Under the pieces are notes generated by a model, which saw nothing but the letters and a program-made list of their open reading frames with translations, searched no databases and was not told where the DNA came from. Shown here piece after piece: positions 51,695 through 60,166 of a stretch of 64,000 nucleotides of DNA. The DNA is taken from the NCBI GenBank assembly GCA_000733415.1, contig KL662191.1, positions 99,731 to 163,730 on the forward strand. The letters run 5' to 3'. Origin of the DNA: [Leptolyngbya] sp. JSC-1 (GTDB taxonomy: Bacteria; Cyanobacteriota; Cyanobacteriia; Elainellales; Elainellaceae). The position numbers and the translations under genes were made by a program. How positions within the stretch are numbered: the stretch's first letter is position 1; each line of letters begins with the position of its first letter.

Positions 51695-52375
51695 TTAAGT
51701 TCTGATCACCAGCATCTGATTGCCGCCTTTTTGCAACTCATACGCAACGGTTTCAATTGCAACGACATATCCGGAACTGCTTAATGCCTGCATAACTGGG
51801 GCAAGGTAGGGCGAAGGCTTGAGCATCAGCGTCAGCAGAGGAAAAATGCGGACTTCGGGAGCTAACCGCAGCATTTCCTGAATCGAGCGCAGGTGAAACT
51901 CATAGCTCAACTGATCTGAATAGAGAAACAACAAGTGAGAGCAGAGAGCTAAAGAAAAAGAACCAGACGGAAAGGGCAGCGTTGGTAGCTCTCCGATTTG
52001 GTAGCGTCCCACAGCCTTACCGCTATCGTAATCTTGCAAAAATCTATGCAGTACTTGAATTCGATTCGTGCGCAATGCTTCTGGTGATTGATGGTACGTC
52101 CACACCCAATCGTCTGGCGTAGCTTTGACTTGGTTGATGATGTCATCTACAACGGCGTTGAAGCGAGCCTGAATTTCTGGTCCTGAAAAGGTATAGATTG
52201 GATCAACCGAAACGACATCGTAGCCCTGTTGAGTTGCCTCTGCATTAAAGCTGGCTGGCCCATCACCAATCCCAATCACCTTTCCATTCAAATCCGTGGG
52301 AGCCAGATTAAACATTTTGACATATTCATCCCAGGATCGCCCGAATGGAACGACCTTCTCCAAAATCATTGCCAT
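51695..52375 (-). CDS. SAM-dependent methyltransferase-like protein
   Basis: 226 residues with a class I methyltransferase-like core: motif I GKVIGIGDGPASFNAEA, an acidic residue after strand 2 (VVSVDPIYTF), motif post I-like LPFPSGSFSLALCSHLLFLY (motif IV region) and LRSIQEMLRLAPEVRIFPLL. The two ends resemble the cyanobacterial proteins annotated simply as class I methyltransferase; substrate unknown. It begins just 34 bases downstream of the efflux ATPase gene and may be the last gene of that operon. Confidence 0.78.
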   Translation of the reverse strand: MAMILEKVVPFGRSWDEYVKMFNLAPTDLNGKVIGIGDGPASFNAEATQQGYDVVSVDPIYTFSGPEIQARFNAVVDDIINQVKATPDDWVWTYHQSPEALRTNRIQVLHRFLQDYDSGKAVGRYQIGELPTLPFPSGSFSLALCSHLLFLYSDQLSYEFHLRSIQEMLRLAPEVRIFPLLTLMLKPSPYLAPVMQALSSSGYVVAIETVAYELQKGGNQMLVIRT

Positions 52376-52409
52376 AGGAGTGCTTGCTCCCTCAACTGAT
52401 AGTTATAGC

Positions 52410-53126
52410 CTAAGCCGTAACGGTCATTTGGGCCATATCTTCGGGTCGTAGATGATCGTGCACAATCGCTCCATCACGGAACCAAACAATTCGACGAGTC
52501 TGACGGGCTACTTCGGGTTCATGCGTTACCATCACCACCGTAATGCCACTGGCGTTCAGTTCCGAAAAGATGTTGAGAACTTCCTGAGTAGTTTGGGAAT
52601 CTAATGCGCCCGTTGGTTCATCAGCTAATAACAAAACCGGACGATTCACGATCGCTCTAGCAATCGCTACCCGCTGCTGCTGCCCACCGGAAAGTTGGTT
52701 TGGACGATTGTTTAACCGATTTGCCAACCCAACTCGGGTTAGTGCTTCAGCCGCCCGTTCCCTCCGTTCCTGGGTGGGAATTCCAGCGTAGACCATTGGC
52801 AGCATCACGTTTTCCATCGCCGAGAGCTGCGGTAGCAGATGGAACTGTTGGAAGACAAACCCCAGCTTGCGATTGCGGGTATGGGCTAGTTCCGGATCGG
52901 ATAAACCGGCAACATCAACTCCGTCCAGGTAATAGCTGCCAGATGTCGGTCGATCCAGGCAGCCAATTACGTTCATGGCCGTGGATTTACCTGAACCAGA
53001 AGGTCCCATAATGGCGCAGTATTCACCCTTCTCAACGGTCAGATTGACATCATTGAGGGCATGAACTTCTGTATCGCCAGTTCCATAGGTTTTATGAATA
53101 TGTTCGAGCCGAATAACAGGTTGCAT
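52410..53126 (-). CDS. MacB/LolD-type ABC transporter ATPase
   Basis: 238-residue ATPase subunit with Walker A GPSGSGKST (about residue 40), Q-loop FVFQQFHLLPQLSAMENV, signature LSGGQQQRVAIARA, Walker B LLLADEPTGALDS and H-loop VMVTHEPEVA. The HLLPQLSAMENVMLP stretch is typical for MacB/LolD mechanotransmission ATPases. It is the partner of the following permease and adaptor, and is separated from the permease gene by a structured repeat element. Drives export or translocation from the periplasm rather than classical import. Confidence 0.93.
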   Translation of the reverse strand: MQPVIRLEHIHKTYGTGDTEVHALNDVNLTVEKGEYCAIMGPSGSGKSTAMNVIGCLDRPTSGSYYLDGVDVAGLSDPELAHTRNRKLGFVFQQFHLLPQLSAMENVMLPMVYAGIPTQERRERAAEALTRVGLANRLNNRPNQLSGGQQQRVAIARAIVNRPVLLLADEPTGALDSQTTQEVLNIFSELNASGITVVMVTHEPEVARQTRRIVWFRDGAIVHDHLRPEDMAQMTVTA

Positions 53127-53184
53127 GGGAAAGGTTTGAGTTTTAGATTTTAAGTGTTGAGTGTTGAGTTCTTAATTCAAAACC

Positions 53185-53297
53185 TACAGCGTTTTTCACT
53201 CATGTAAGGTACAGGGGATATGGGGGCTTCACCCCCAGGTAGAGGGACTGTCCCTGCACCCCGTTTTTCGTACTTCACTAGCCTGAAAAAGGCTGTT
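53185..53297 (-). repeat. Structured inverted-repeat element, copy 2 (113 bp)
   Basis: Reverse-oriented copy of the element at 12.7 kb. The first about 45 bases and the last 20 (CATGAGTGAAAAACGCTGTA) are almost identical to copy 1. The two central hairpins differ in sequence but still pair (AGGGAC-A-GTCCCT; TGGGGG-TGAAG-CCCCCA). Heptamer-type TTTTGAG repeats lie just upstream at 53137-53183. Confidence 0.85.
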
Positions 53298-53319
53298 GAA
53301 TTCAACATTCAACACTAAA

Positions 53320-54537
53320 TTAAGCGCTTCTCAAGGCCACAATCGGGTCAAGTTTGGCAGCCTGACGAGCTGGGAACACACCAAAGAACAAGCCAATACC
53401 ACCGGAAACACCCACAGCCAACACAATGGCAGCCGTAGAAACACCCGCCTTCAAAGGTGTGGTTGCCCCAACTAGCATGACACCTCCAGCGCCAATAGCA
53501 GTACCAATGATGCCACCAATGGCCGATAGAATAATTGCTTCGATCATAAACTGCATCAAGATGTCTTGCTGAGAGGCTCCAATCGCTTTGCGTAGGCCAA
53601 TTTCGTGGGTCCGCTCTCGTACCGACACCAACATAATGTTCATAATGCCGATGCCGCCTACAAATAGCGAGATTGCCGCGATAGCTGCCAGCATGAGAGT
53701 CAGGGCACCCGTGACGTTACCCACAATTTCCAGAGCATCTTTTTGGGAACGCACAGTAAAGTCATCTTCATCTGTCACTTTGTGTCGGAGTCGCAGCAGG
53801 TTGCGCAGCTGGAATTCAGCCGCACTGACCGAGGCTTCGTCTCTGGCTGCTACAGAAATGAAACTCACTTCGGTGCCGTAGGGCGAGGTGTTGCCCGTAA
53901 TCCGGCTGGACATCGTTGTAATCGGAATATAAACCGCATCATCCTGGTTGTTGCCCAGAAACGCGCCCTTCGATTCCATGACGCCAATTACCTGAAAGCT
54001 GAGGTTTCTGATCCGGATCTGCCGCCCAATCGGTTCAGCGTCTCCAAAGAATTTTCTGGCAACATCCGACCCCAATGCCACCACCTGGGTGTTGCGCTGC
54101 ACATCCAACTCACTGAAAAAGCGACCTCGCTCCACATCAAAATCTCGCACGGTGAGGAAGTCAGGCGTCGTGCCCATCACAAGCGAGGTGCTGCGTCTAT
54201 TGCTGTAGGTCAGCGTTTGTTGGGTTTGCAGTTGAGGAGCTACCGCACTTACGGTTGGCACCTGGGAAGAAATAGCTTTGGCGTCTTCTAACGTTAGAGT
54301 TCGCGGCAAATCCAGGGTGCGGTTTTGCGCTTCTTCGCTGCCTGGAATGATAAACAGGACATTTGGCCCAAGCGACTCAAACTGTTCCGAAGCATAGCGC
54401 TGTGCACCCTGGCCCACTCCCACCATCGTAATAACAGACGCATTACCAATGACGATCCCCAACATGGTCAGCGCACTTCGTAATTTGTTGGCAGTTAGAG
54501 TTTTTACTGCCATTTTGGTGCTTTCAACAATATTCAT
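53320..54537 (-). CDS. MacB-like ABC transporter permease
   Basis: 405 residues, four spans: one N-terminal (SALTMLGIVIGNASVITMVG) and three near the C-terminus (MLAAIAAISLFVGGIGIMNI; AIILSAIGGIIGTAIGAGG; IVLAVGVSGGIGLFFGVFPA), enclosing a large periplasmic domain (about residues 40-275). The family motifs RTHEIGLRKAIGA and the C-terminal FPARQAAKLDPIVALR are intact. It forms a tripartite efflux or lipid/glycolipid export pump with the ATPase and the HlyD-type adaptor. In heterocyst-formers the related DevBCA exports glycolipids; whether that applies here cannot be told. Confidence 0.94.
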   Translation of the reverse strand: MNIVESTKMAVKTLTANKLRSALTMLGIVIGNASVITMVGVGQGAQRYASEQFESLGPNVLFIIPGSEEAQNRTLDLPRTLTLEDAKAISSQVPTVSAVAPQLQTQQTLTYSNRRSTSLVMGTTPDFLTVRDFDVERGRFFSELDVQRNTQVVALGSDVARKFFGDAEPIGRQIRIRNLSFQVIGVMESKGAFLGNNQDDAVYIPITTMSSRITGNTSPYGTEVSFISVAARDEASVSAAEFQLRNLLRLRHKVTDEDDFTVRSQKDALEIVGNVTGALTLMLAAIAAISLFVGGIGIMNIMLVSVRERTHEIGLRKAIGASQQDILMQFMIEAIILSAIGGIIGTAIGAGGVMLVGATTPLKAGVSTAAIVLAVGVSGGIGLFFGVFPARQAAKLDPIVALRSA

Positions 54538-54545
54538 AGTTCAAG

Positions 54546-55880
54546 TTACTCTTGCGGTTTGCCCCACTCAGAGCCTTTTGGAATATCGGTAAAAACTCGC
54601 TCTCCAGGCTCCAAGCCCTCTAAGATTTGAGTTTGATTATTCACGGCTGTACCGAGCGTCACGGGCCGAAATTCGGGTTGGTTTTCGCTACCGGGCACTA
54701 GCACGCCGGTCTCACCATCCTTGGTGACAATTGCCACAGTCGGCACCACTACTGCATTCGCCAGTTCATCTCCCAAGAAAGTGACGTCTGCATTCATGCC
54801 AGACAAAAGCTTGTCCTGGCCGGTTTCTAAACCAATCCGGACTTGGAAGGAGGTCACGTTTTGTTTCACTACCGCTTCTGGTGCAATCAGTCGTACCCGG
54901 CCCCGAAAAGTCTGATTTGGAAAGGAATCGGCTCTAATTTCAACTGGCTGCCCTACCCGCAACTGGTAAATATCGACTTCGGGCACTTCGGCCAAAATTT
55001 CTAGCCCCTGGGCAATCGCTACAATCGCGGTAGACGTAGCAGAGGTAACTTCCGACGCCGACGTGGTTGGCGTCACAAAGGCTCCCTCATCAGCAAACTT
55101 CTGGGTAATAATCCCATCGAAAGGCGCATAGAGGAACGTGTCCTGCTTTTGCACCTCTACAGCCTTTAAGTTGCCTTCTGCTTCTCTTAGGTCAGCTTGG
55201 GCAGCGGCAATGTCTTCAGGACGGCTACCGCTACGCCAGTAGTCAAGGTTGCGCTGCGCTTCTTGAAGCGTGGCCTGAAGTTGTTGAACTGTAGCTCTGG
55301 CGGTCTCGGCTTCACTGAGAATTTCATCGAGCTGATCGCGGGAGATTGCGCCTTGATCAGCCAAACTTTGATTGCGTTCAACCCGTTGTTCGGCTAGAGC
55401 CAGTCTTGCCTGAGATTCTGTGACTCGCGCTTGGGCCTGCTGGACTCGGGCTTCAGCCTGGGCAATTTCTTCTGAGCGGTTACCAGCCCTCACCTGCTGG
55501 AGTCTTGCCTCTGCCCGTGCTACTCTAGCTCGCGCTTGCAGCAACTGAGCCTCGATTTCGTCATTTTCCATCCGACCAATTAGCTGGCCTTTTTTAACCC
55601 GGTTCCCCTGCTGAACAGACAATTCAGCCAAAATTCCTGGGTTCTTAGGACTGAGGTTGACGGTCTGAACCGGCTGCACAGTGCCGCTGGCGGTGATGCG
55701 CACCTGAAGCGCTTGCGATTCTACGGGTACGGTCATGGTGGCTAGGTCAACCGGAGTGGAGCGACGTTGGATCACACCATAGGTGACTGCGCCTGTGCCA
55801 ATTAAACCTGCTGCCGCGAGTCCAAGCAGCCAAGGATTGGGCTGTCGAATTTTACCGATTAAGGGAAGTTGCATGGTCAT
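54546..55880 (-). CDS. HlyD/MacA-type periplasmic adaptor
   Basis: About 444 residues. N-terminal membrane anchor (LLGLAAAGLIGTGAVTYGVI), first half-barrel and lipoyl segment (LQVRITASGTVQPVQTVNLS), a long alpha-helical coiled-coil hairpin from about 100 to 240 (QARARVARAEARLQQVRAG; EARVQQAQARVTESQARL), the second lipoyl half (FDGIITQKFADEGAFVTP) and C-terminal beta-barrel and membrane-proximal domains. It is expected to bridge the permease to an outer-membrane channel. The start is one of two neighbouring ATGs near MTMQLPLIGK; a longer frame upstream is unlikely. It lies 8 bases before the permease gene. Confidence 0.93.
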   Translation of the reverse strand: MTMQLPLIGKIRQPNPWLLGLAAAGLIGTGAVTYGVIQRRSTPVDLATMTVPVESQALQVRITASGTVQPVQTVNLSPKNPGILAELSVQQGNRVKKGQLIGRMENDEIEAQLLQARARVARAEARLQQVRAGNRSEEIAQAEARVQQAQARVTESQARLALAEQRVERNQSLADQGAISRDQLDEILSEAETARATVQQLQATLQEAQRNLDYWRSGSRPEDIAAAQADLREAEGNLKAVEVQKQDTFLYAPFDGIITQKFADEGAFVTPTTSASEVTSATSTAIVAIAQGLEILAEVPEVDIYQLRVGQPVEIRADSFPNQTFRGRVRLIAPEAVVKQNVTSFQVRIGLETGQDKLLSGMNADVTFLGDELANAVVVPTVAIVTKDGETGVLVPGSENQPEFRPVTLGTAVNNQTQILEGLEPGERVFTDIPKGSEWGKPQE

Positions 55881-56020
55881 GGTTGCAGAAGCAAAGAAAA
55901 TCGAAGAAGGAAGCAGGCAACAGGTGAAGAATTCATCCAGAAACTTAGCCGCACCACTTGGGGCAGTACTGGCAATTCGATTGAATAGAGATTTCAAAAC
56001 AGAGATTTCAACAGAAGCAC

Positions 56021-56557
56021 CTAATGGGATTTGTGCAGCATAGACTGCTTTTGTTCTAACTCCCAGCGCTCATCGAGTAGGGGCAGTTCTCGCTCCAGAA
56101 AGGCGTGGATATCGCGCATTTCTTGCAGGCGCTGTTGCAACGGAGAAGGCATGTCCTTAATCAGGTCTAAGCCTTTTTCAGCCAACTGGCGAAATGCAAT
56201 AATCTGAGCCATCCGCTGCTTGGTCATCTGCGACCAGGCATTCGGCTTGATTTGAAAATAATCGCGCCGTTCTCCTGGTAGACTGACCCGCTCAATTAGA
56301 CCAATCTGAATCAGCAAGCGGGTCATAGTGCTAATCGAACCTTTACTGGCTTGCAGCACTTCTGCCAATTCCCCATGCGACTGCTGGGGTGGGTTAGAAA
56401 TCAGCAGCCAACCAAAAATGCGCCCTGACATCCGTGGCAGCCCAACAAGTTCAAACATCAGGCCCACTTCTTCCACAAAGTGCATTTGCTCAAACGGCTG
56501 CTTCTGGTTCAACTCTTCCGACGAATCTGTAACATTACTTAACTCTAAAGCTAACAT
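56021..56557 (-). CDS. GbsR/MarR-family transcriptional regulator
   Basis: 178-residue winged-helix protein: helix-turn-helix segment SHGELAEVLQASKGSISTMT followed by RLLIQIGLIERVSLPGERRD (wing). The N-terminal LMFELVGLPRMSGRIFGWLL is characteristic of the GbsR subgroup. The C-terminal helices (QLAEKGLDLIKDMPSPLQQR) form the dimer arm. It sits immediately upstream of the efflux operon on the same strand (about 140 bases), and a palindromic site overlaps its own upstream region. It is therefore the likely local regulator, perhaps sensing the pump's substrate. Confidence 0.92.
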   Translation of the reverse strand: MLALELSNVTDSSEELNQKQPFEQMHFVEEVGLMFELVGLPRMSGRIFGWLLISNPPQQSHGELAEVLQASKGSISTMTRLLIQIGLIERVSLPGERRDYFQIKPNAWSQMTKQRMAQIIAFRQLAEKGLDLIKDMPSPLQQRLQEMRDIHAFLERELPLLDERWELEQKQSMLHKSH

Positions 56558-56563
56558 ATTCTA

Positions 56564-56585
56564 AATGTTCAGTAAACATTGAACA
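56564..56585 (-). promoter_or_regulatory. Palindromic operator candidate upstream of the GbsR-type gene
   Basis: Nested inverted repeats, TGTTCA-(8 nt)-TGAACA and AATGTT-TACTG-AACATT, end 7 bases upstream of the regulator's ATG. The position fits autorepression by the encoded winged-helix dimer. Confidence 0.6.
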
Positions 56586-56761
56586 AACCGAACAAAAAAT
56601 AGGGATTTCTAGATAGAGACGACAGACGGCAACATTTTTAATCTCTTTGGCTCACGAGGCTGCTCTATCTCAAGAGTAGGCAAAGCAAACTGAATCAACC
56701 TCGTCCGATTGGTCGATTCAGTCGTAGGAGTTTCCTATGGTTGGTCCTTGCAGCCAAATGG

Positions 56762-57523
56762 CTAAGCCATTACCATGCCACCGTCGATGTTGATCACTTG
56801 CCCTGTGATGTAGGCAGCTGCGGCGTCGGCAGCTAGGAACCGAATCAAACCGGCCACCTCCTCAGGTTGGCCATAGCGCCCTAGGGGAATCAGCTTCAAA
56901 ATTTCCTCGGCAGCTTTGATATCAGCCGTCATGTCGGTAGCAATGAATCCGGGTGCTACTGCGTTAACCGTGATGCCCCGACTAGCCAACTCTTTAGCCA
57001 CAGTTTTAGTGAACCCAATCACGCCGGCTTTAGCAGCACTGTAGTTGGCCTGTCCTGGATTGCCCATTTCGCCTACTACAGAAGTGATATTAATAATCCG
57101 ACCAGCACGCTGTTTCAGCATGATTTTGCTAATCGCACGAGTGCAGAGAAAAACGCCAGTCAGGTTGAGGTCAATGACGGCTTGCCAATCTTCTAGCTTC
57201 ATGCGCAGCAGCAGCGTATCGCGGGCAATCCCAGCATTGTTGACCAACACATCCACACGGCCATATTTCTCCATGACGGTATTCACCAAGCTATCGACTT
57301 GGTCTGTCTGCGCTACATCGGCTTGCAGCGCCATGGCCTGACCGCCTGCGCCCGCGATTTCTGCTACAACCGCATCTGCTGCTTGACTGGAGCTGGCATA
57401 GTTGACAATCACGGTAGCGCCTTCGGCGGCCAAAGCAATTGCGGCAGCTCGACCGATGCCCCGTGAAGCACCTGTCACCACAGCGACCTGTCCCTGTAAC
57501 CGAGCTTCTGAAGATGCTGCCAT
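56762..57523 (-). CDS. fabG: 3-oxoacyl-ACP reductase
   Basis: 253-residue short-chain dehydrogenase: cofactor motif VVTGASRGIGRAAAIAL, LVNNAGIARDTLLLRMKLED, catalytic Ser in INITSVVGEMGNPG and Tyr-x-x-x-Lys in NYSAAKAGVIGFTKT, with the FabG-typical ELASRGITVNAVAPGFIATD. Reduces 3-ketoacyl-ACP in fatty-acid elongation. Alone on its strand between the GbsR gene and the divergent thioredoxin. Confidence 0.95.
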   Translation of the reverse strand: MAASSEARLQGQVAVVTGASRGIGRAAAIALAAEGATVIVNYASSSQAADAVVAEIAGAGGQAMALQADVAQTDQVDSLVNTVMEKYGRVDVLVNNAGIARDTLLLRMKLEDWQAVIDLNLTGVFLCTRAISKIMLKQRAGRIINITSVVGEMGNPGQANYSAAKAGVIGFTKTVAKELASRGITVNAVAPGFIATDMTADIKAAEEILKLIPLGRYGQPEEVAGLIRFLAADAAAAYITGQVINIDGGMVMA

Positions 57524-57748
57524 GAACCCTACCTCTGAATCGCATCAGCCAACAATCTACTCGCCAGTTGATGGTCTCCTCCATCGCGCTCTGGCATGAT
57601 CCAAGCTACAGCAGAAGGGGACAGAGAGCAAATCCAGCCAAGATGGGTTAGCCGCACCCAATCGGATCGGTTCTTGGAGCGCTGAAATTGAATAGCTTCT
57701 GTAGAATGAGGTGAAAACTCAACCTAGACCACGTGCGAGTAAAGGTTT

Positions 57749-58066
57749 ATGACAACTAAAAAGCAGTTTGGCAGTTTTCAAGAGTTGCTAACCAAGTCAG
57801 ACATGCCGCTGTTAGTGGATTTTTATGCCCCTTGGTGTGGGCCATGCCAAATGATGAGCGGCATCCTAGAGCAGGTGAACGCACAGATGAAGCAGCACCT
57901 GCGGATCGTCAAAATCAACACTGAGAATTACCCGCAATTGGCGTCTCAGTATCAGGTGACTGCGCTGCCTACTCTAGTTCTGTTTAAAGAGGGAGAACCA
58001 GCCCTGCGGATTGAAGGGGTTTTACCGGTCGAAAGACTCTTGCAGAAGCTCCGCTCCTACACCTGA
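57749..58066 (+). CDS. Thioredoxin
   Basis: 105-residue thioredoxin with the active site WCGPC at residues 29-33 and the cis-Pro in ALPTLVLFKEG. The fold is complete (FGSFQELLTK to RLLQKLRSYT). The WCGPCQMMSGIL helix differs from the usual CKM of Trx-m, so it may be a cyanobacterial TrxA-like variant. Its last 45 bases overlap the convergent GT39 gene, an unusual tail-to-tail overlap. Confidence 0.95.
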   Translation: MTTKKQFGSFQELLTKSDMPLLVDFYAPWCGPCQMMSGILEQVNAQMKQHLRIVKINTENYPQLASQYQVTALPTLVLFKEGEPALRIEGVLPVERLLQKLRSYT

Positions 58067-59860
58067 TTTGGTTGGTGGCTGCTTTGTAGACGCCAGTTTT
58101 CGGCAACGATACAGGCGATAACGATAGCCATCAACGGCACGAGATTTGGATACTGCAGTACAGGCTTGCGCCTTGAGCACTTTGTCTAGAGGTTCTTCCG
58201 GAATCTCTTGAAAATTGAGCAGCCATAAGTCTAGGGGACGCGATAGTTGGCTGAGGGCCTGTTCTAGAGGTGTGATGACCGAGTCCGGATTTTGAGTCTG
58301 ATGGGCCAGTAAAAACAGAACTGGGTTCGGGGGCGGCTGTTGCTGTAGCTCTAGCGCAATTCCCATCATTCGTCCGGTTTGACCGTGGGTTCGGTGTGGA
58401 ATGGCAACTAACGCCGGATACTCGGTTTGATCGCGAATCGTGGCAGCTACCACATCCGGACGGTGGGTTTTTTGATAGCCTAGATTCGCCAATACCGTCA
58501 ATGCTCCGAGCAAGCTCAGCAACCAGATCACCACGACCGTTTTGCGATTGCTGACCCGCAGTAAGTTCAGTAAGGCTGGAGGCACACTCACCGCCGGGGA
58601 CTGAGCAATGCGAACGGCAACATCCCAACTGCTGGCCAACCCTGCCCCAAGCAATACCACAGCACCTGGGAAAAAGACAAAATTGTAGCGAAACGCGCTA
58701 GTCAAGTCGGCCTCAAAGAAATAGGTGATGCTGAAGAACAACACAATCGCCCCGACGACAAACACGCTTAAAACCAGCACCCCCAACCGGGGTTCACGCT
58801 GCAAATACTGGACTTGTAACCCTCGATAGAGCTTGGGAACCGTCCAGAGCATCAGCAGTACCAGAGCAACTCCAAACAGAGCCTCCAGCCACTGGGGATC
58901 TGTCTGAATGGGCAACAGATATAGCATCGTGATCCAGCCTGCCAGCGCTTGCCCCACTGGATCCAGCCAAGCCCAGCCCGACCGATCGCCCTGGTAAATC
59001 CAACGAGTCAACTCACCTTCTTGCAAATTCTGCAAAATTGGCCACCAAATCAGACCAGCAGCGGCAGTACCAGCAGCCACAATCCACATGCGTCGCCAAT
59101 GCACTGAAGGATACCAAATTCCCCCTTCACGCCAACTCTGCACCAGTCCCAGACAGAGAATCACAATTGCCTCTGCCCCCAACGTGAAGGCAAAGAAATA
59201 ATGGGTCGCAATGCCTAACCCATTGATCACAATCCAGCTCAAGCATAGCCAAATGGGGAGAATGACTCGGTCCCGTAACTTACGAGCCGCGATTACTAAG
59301 CAGCATAGCGAGAGCAGAATCACCAAAATGGGCAGCGTATAGTGCCTCGCTTCTTGAGCTAGATAAATCCCAAACGGAGAAACCGCCATTAATGCCGTAG
59401 CCGTTTGCGCCACCACCCGTGACCGGAAGGCTAACCAGCTCAAGCAAAAAGTTACTGGAATCGTAATCGTACCGATCAGGGCGGCTAGGGAACGAATTCC
59501 CCAAGTGGAAATTATTCCGTCTGAATTGGTTGGAAACAGGCTGAGCCAAAAATGGCTGAGCACAAAGTATAGCGGTGGATGATTACTCTCACGAAACAAA
59601 TGTGAGATCACATCTTTCACTCCATTGCCGGGAGTAGGTCTCAAAGGCTGCAACAGGTTTTCCGTTGTAATCACCTGATCAAGCGGAATATCGGAAAATC
59701 CATTGCCTAAGCTAAACGCAATCGTTGAGAACTCATCGGTCCACAGAGGTTTGTCTGTTAAATTGGCAAAGCGCAAGCTTAAGCCGAGAAGTGTCCAGAA
59801 GAGCACCAGCAGAACATGCAACCAAGTAGGAGCAGTTTTCACCCCACAGTTCCTCCCCAT
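58022..59860 (-). CDS. Glycosyltransferase family 39-like integral membrane protein
   Basis: About 612 residues, 11-12 spans, same type as the GT39 protein at 13 kb. First-loop acidic motif LWTDEFSTIAFSLGN, ESNHPPLYFVLSHFWLS, YLAQEARHYTLPILV. The C-terminal soluble part (DKVLKAQACTAVSKSRAVDG) is shorter. I chose the ATG giving MGRNCGVKTAP; an upstream TTG is in frame. Transfers a sugar from a lipid-linked donor by family; acceptor unknown. The 3' end overlaps the thioredoxin gene. Confidence 0.86.
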   Translation of the reverse strand: MGRNCGVKTAPTWLHVLLVLFWTLLGLSLRFANLTDKPLWTDEFSTIAFSLGNGFSDIPLDQVITTENLLQPLRPTPGNGVKDVISHLFRESNHPPLYFVLSHFWLSLFPTNSDGIISTWGIRSLAALIGTITIPVTFCLSWLAFRSRVVAQTATALMAVSPFGIYLAQEARHYTLPILVILLSLCCLVIAARKLRDRVILPIWLCLSWIVINGLGIATHYFFAFTLGAEAIVILCLGLVQSWREGGIWYPSVHWRRMWIVAAGTAAAGLIWWPILQNLQEGELTRWIYQGDRSGWAWLDPVGQALAGWITMLYLLPIQTDPQWLEALFGVALVLLMLWTVPKLYRGLQVQYLQREPRLGVLVLSVFVVGAIVLFFSITYFFEADLTSAFRYNFVFFPGAVVLLGAGLASSWDVAVRIAQSPAVSVPPALLNLLRVSNRKTVVVIWLLSLLGALTVLANLGYQKTHRPDVVAATIRDQTEYPALVAIPHRTHGQTGRMMGIALELQQQPPPNPVLFLLAHQTQNPDSVITPLEQALSQLSRPLDLWLLNFQEIPEEPLDKVLKAQACTAVSKSRAVDGYRYRLYRCRKLASTKQPPTKSGVGAELLQESFDR

Positions 59861-60166
59861 AACTGAAGCCAGAATCGGGGGCTGTACCAAAAGCCTTGGC
59901 TCAACAATTCTGTTACTGGGATTGGGCAGAGTCGAATCCAGATAGCTAAACCCTGAACATTCGCTTCAATCATCGGAAGTGATACTCGACTTCAGCATTA
60001 GCAAGTGTACCTACTCCAATCATCGGCTATATAGTTCTGGTGGGACCATTGCAACGTTAGCCATAGATCCAGTCCAGTCTGCCAGACAAAGGGGCGAGAT
60101 GTCACCCCATAGACAGGAATTTCCAACGCCAAGATTTTTATGCCTACAAACTACTCATAAACCTGA

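Noticed and set aside
53185..53297. Copy 2 of the structured repeat as a simple terminator of the permease
   Set aside because: It has terminal inverted repeats and a distant homologous copy, so it is an inserted element even if it may also affect termination.
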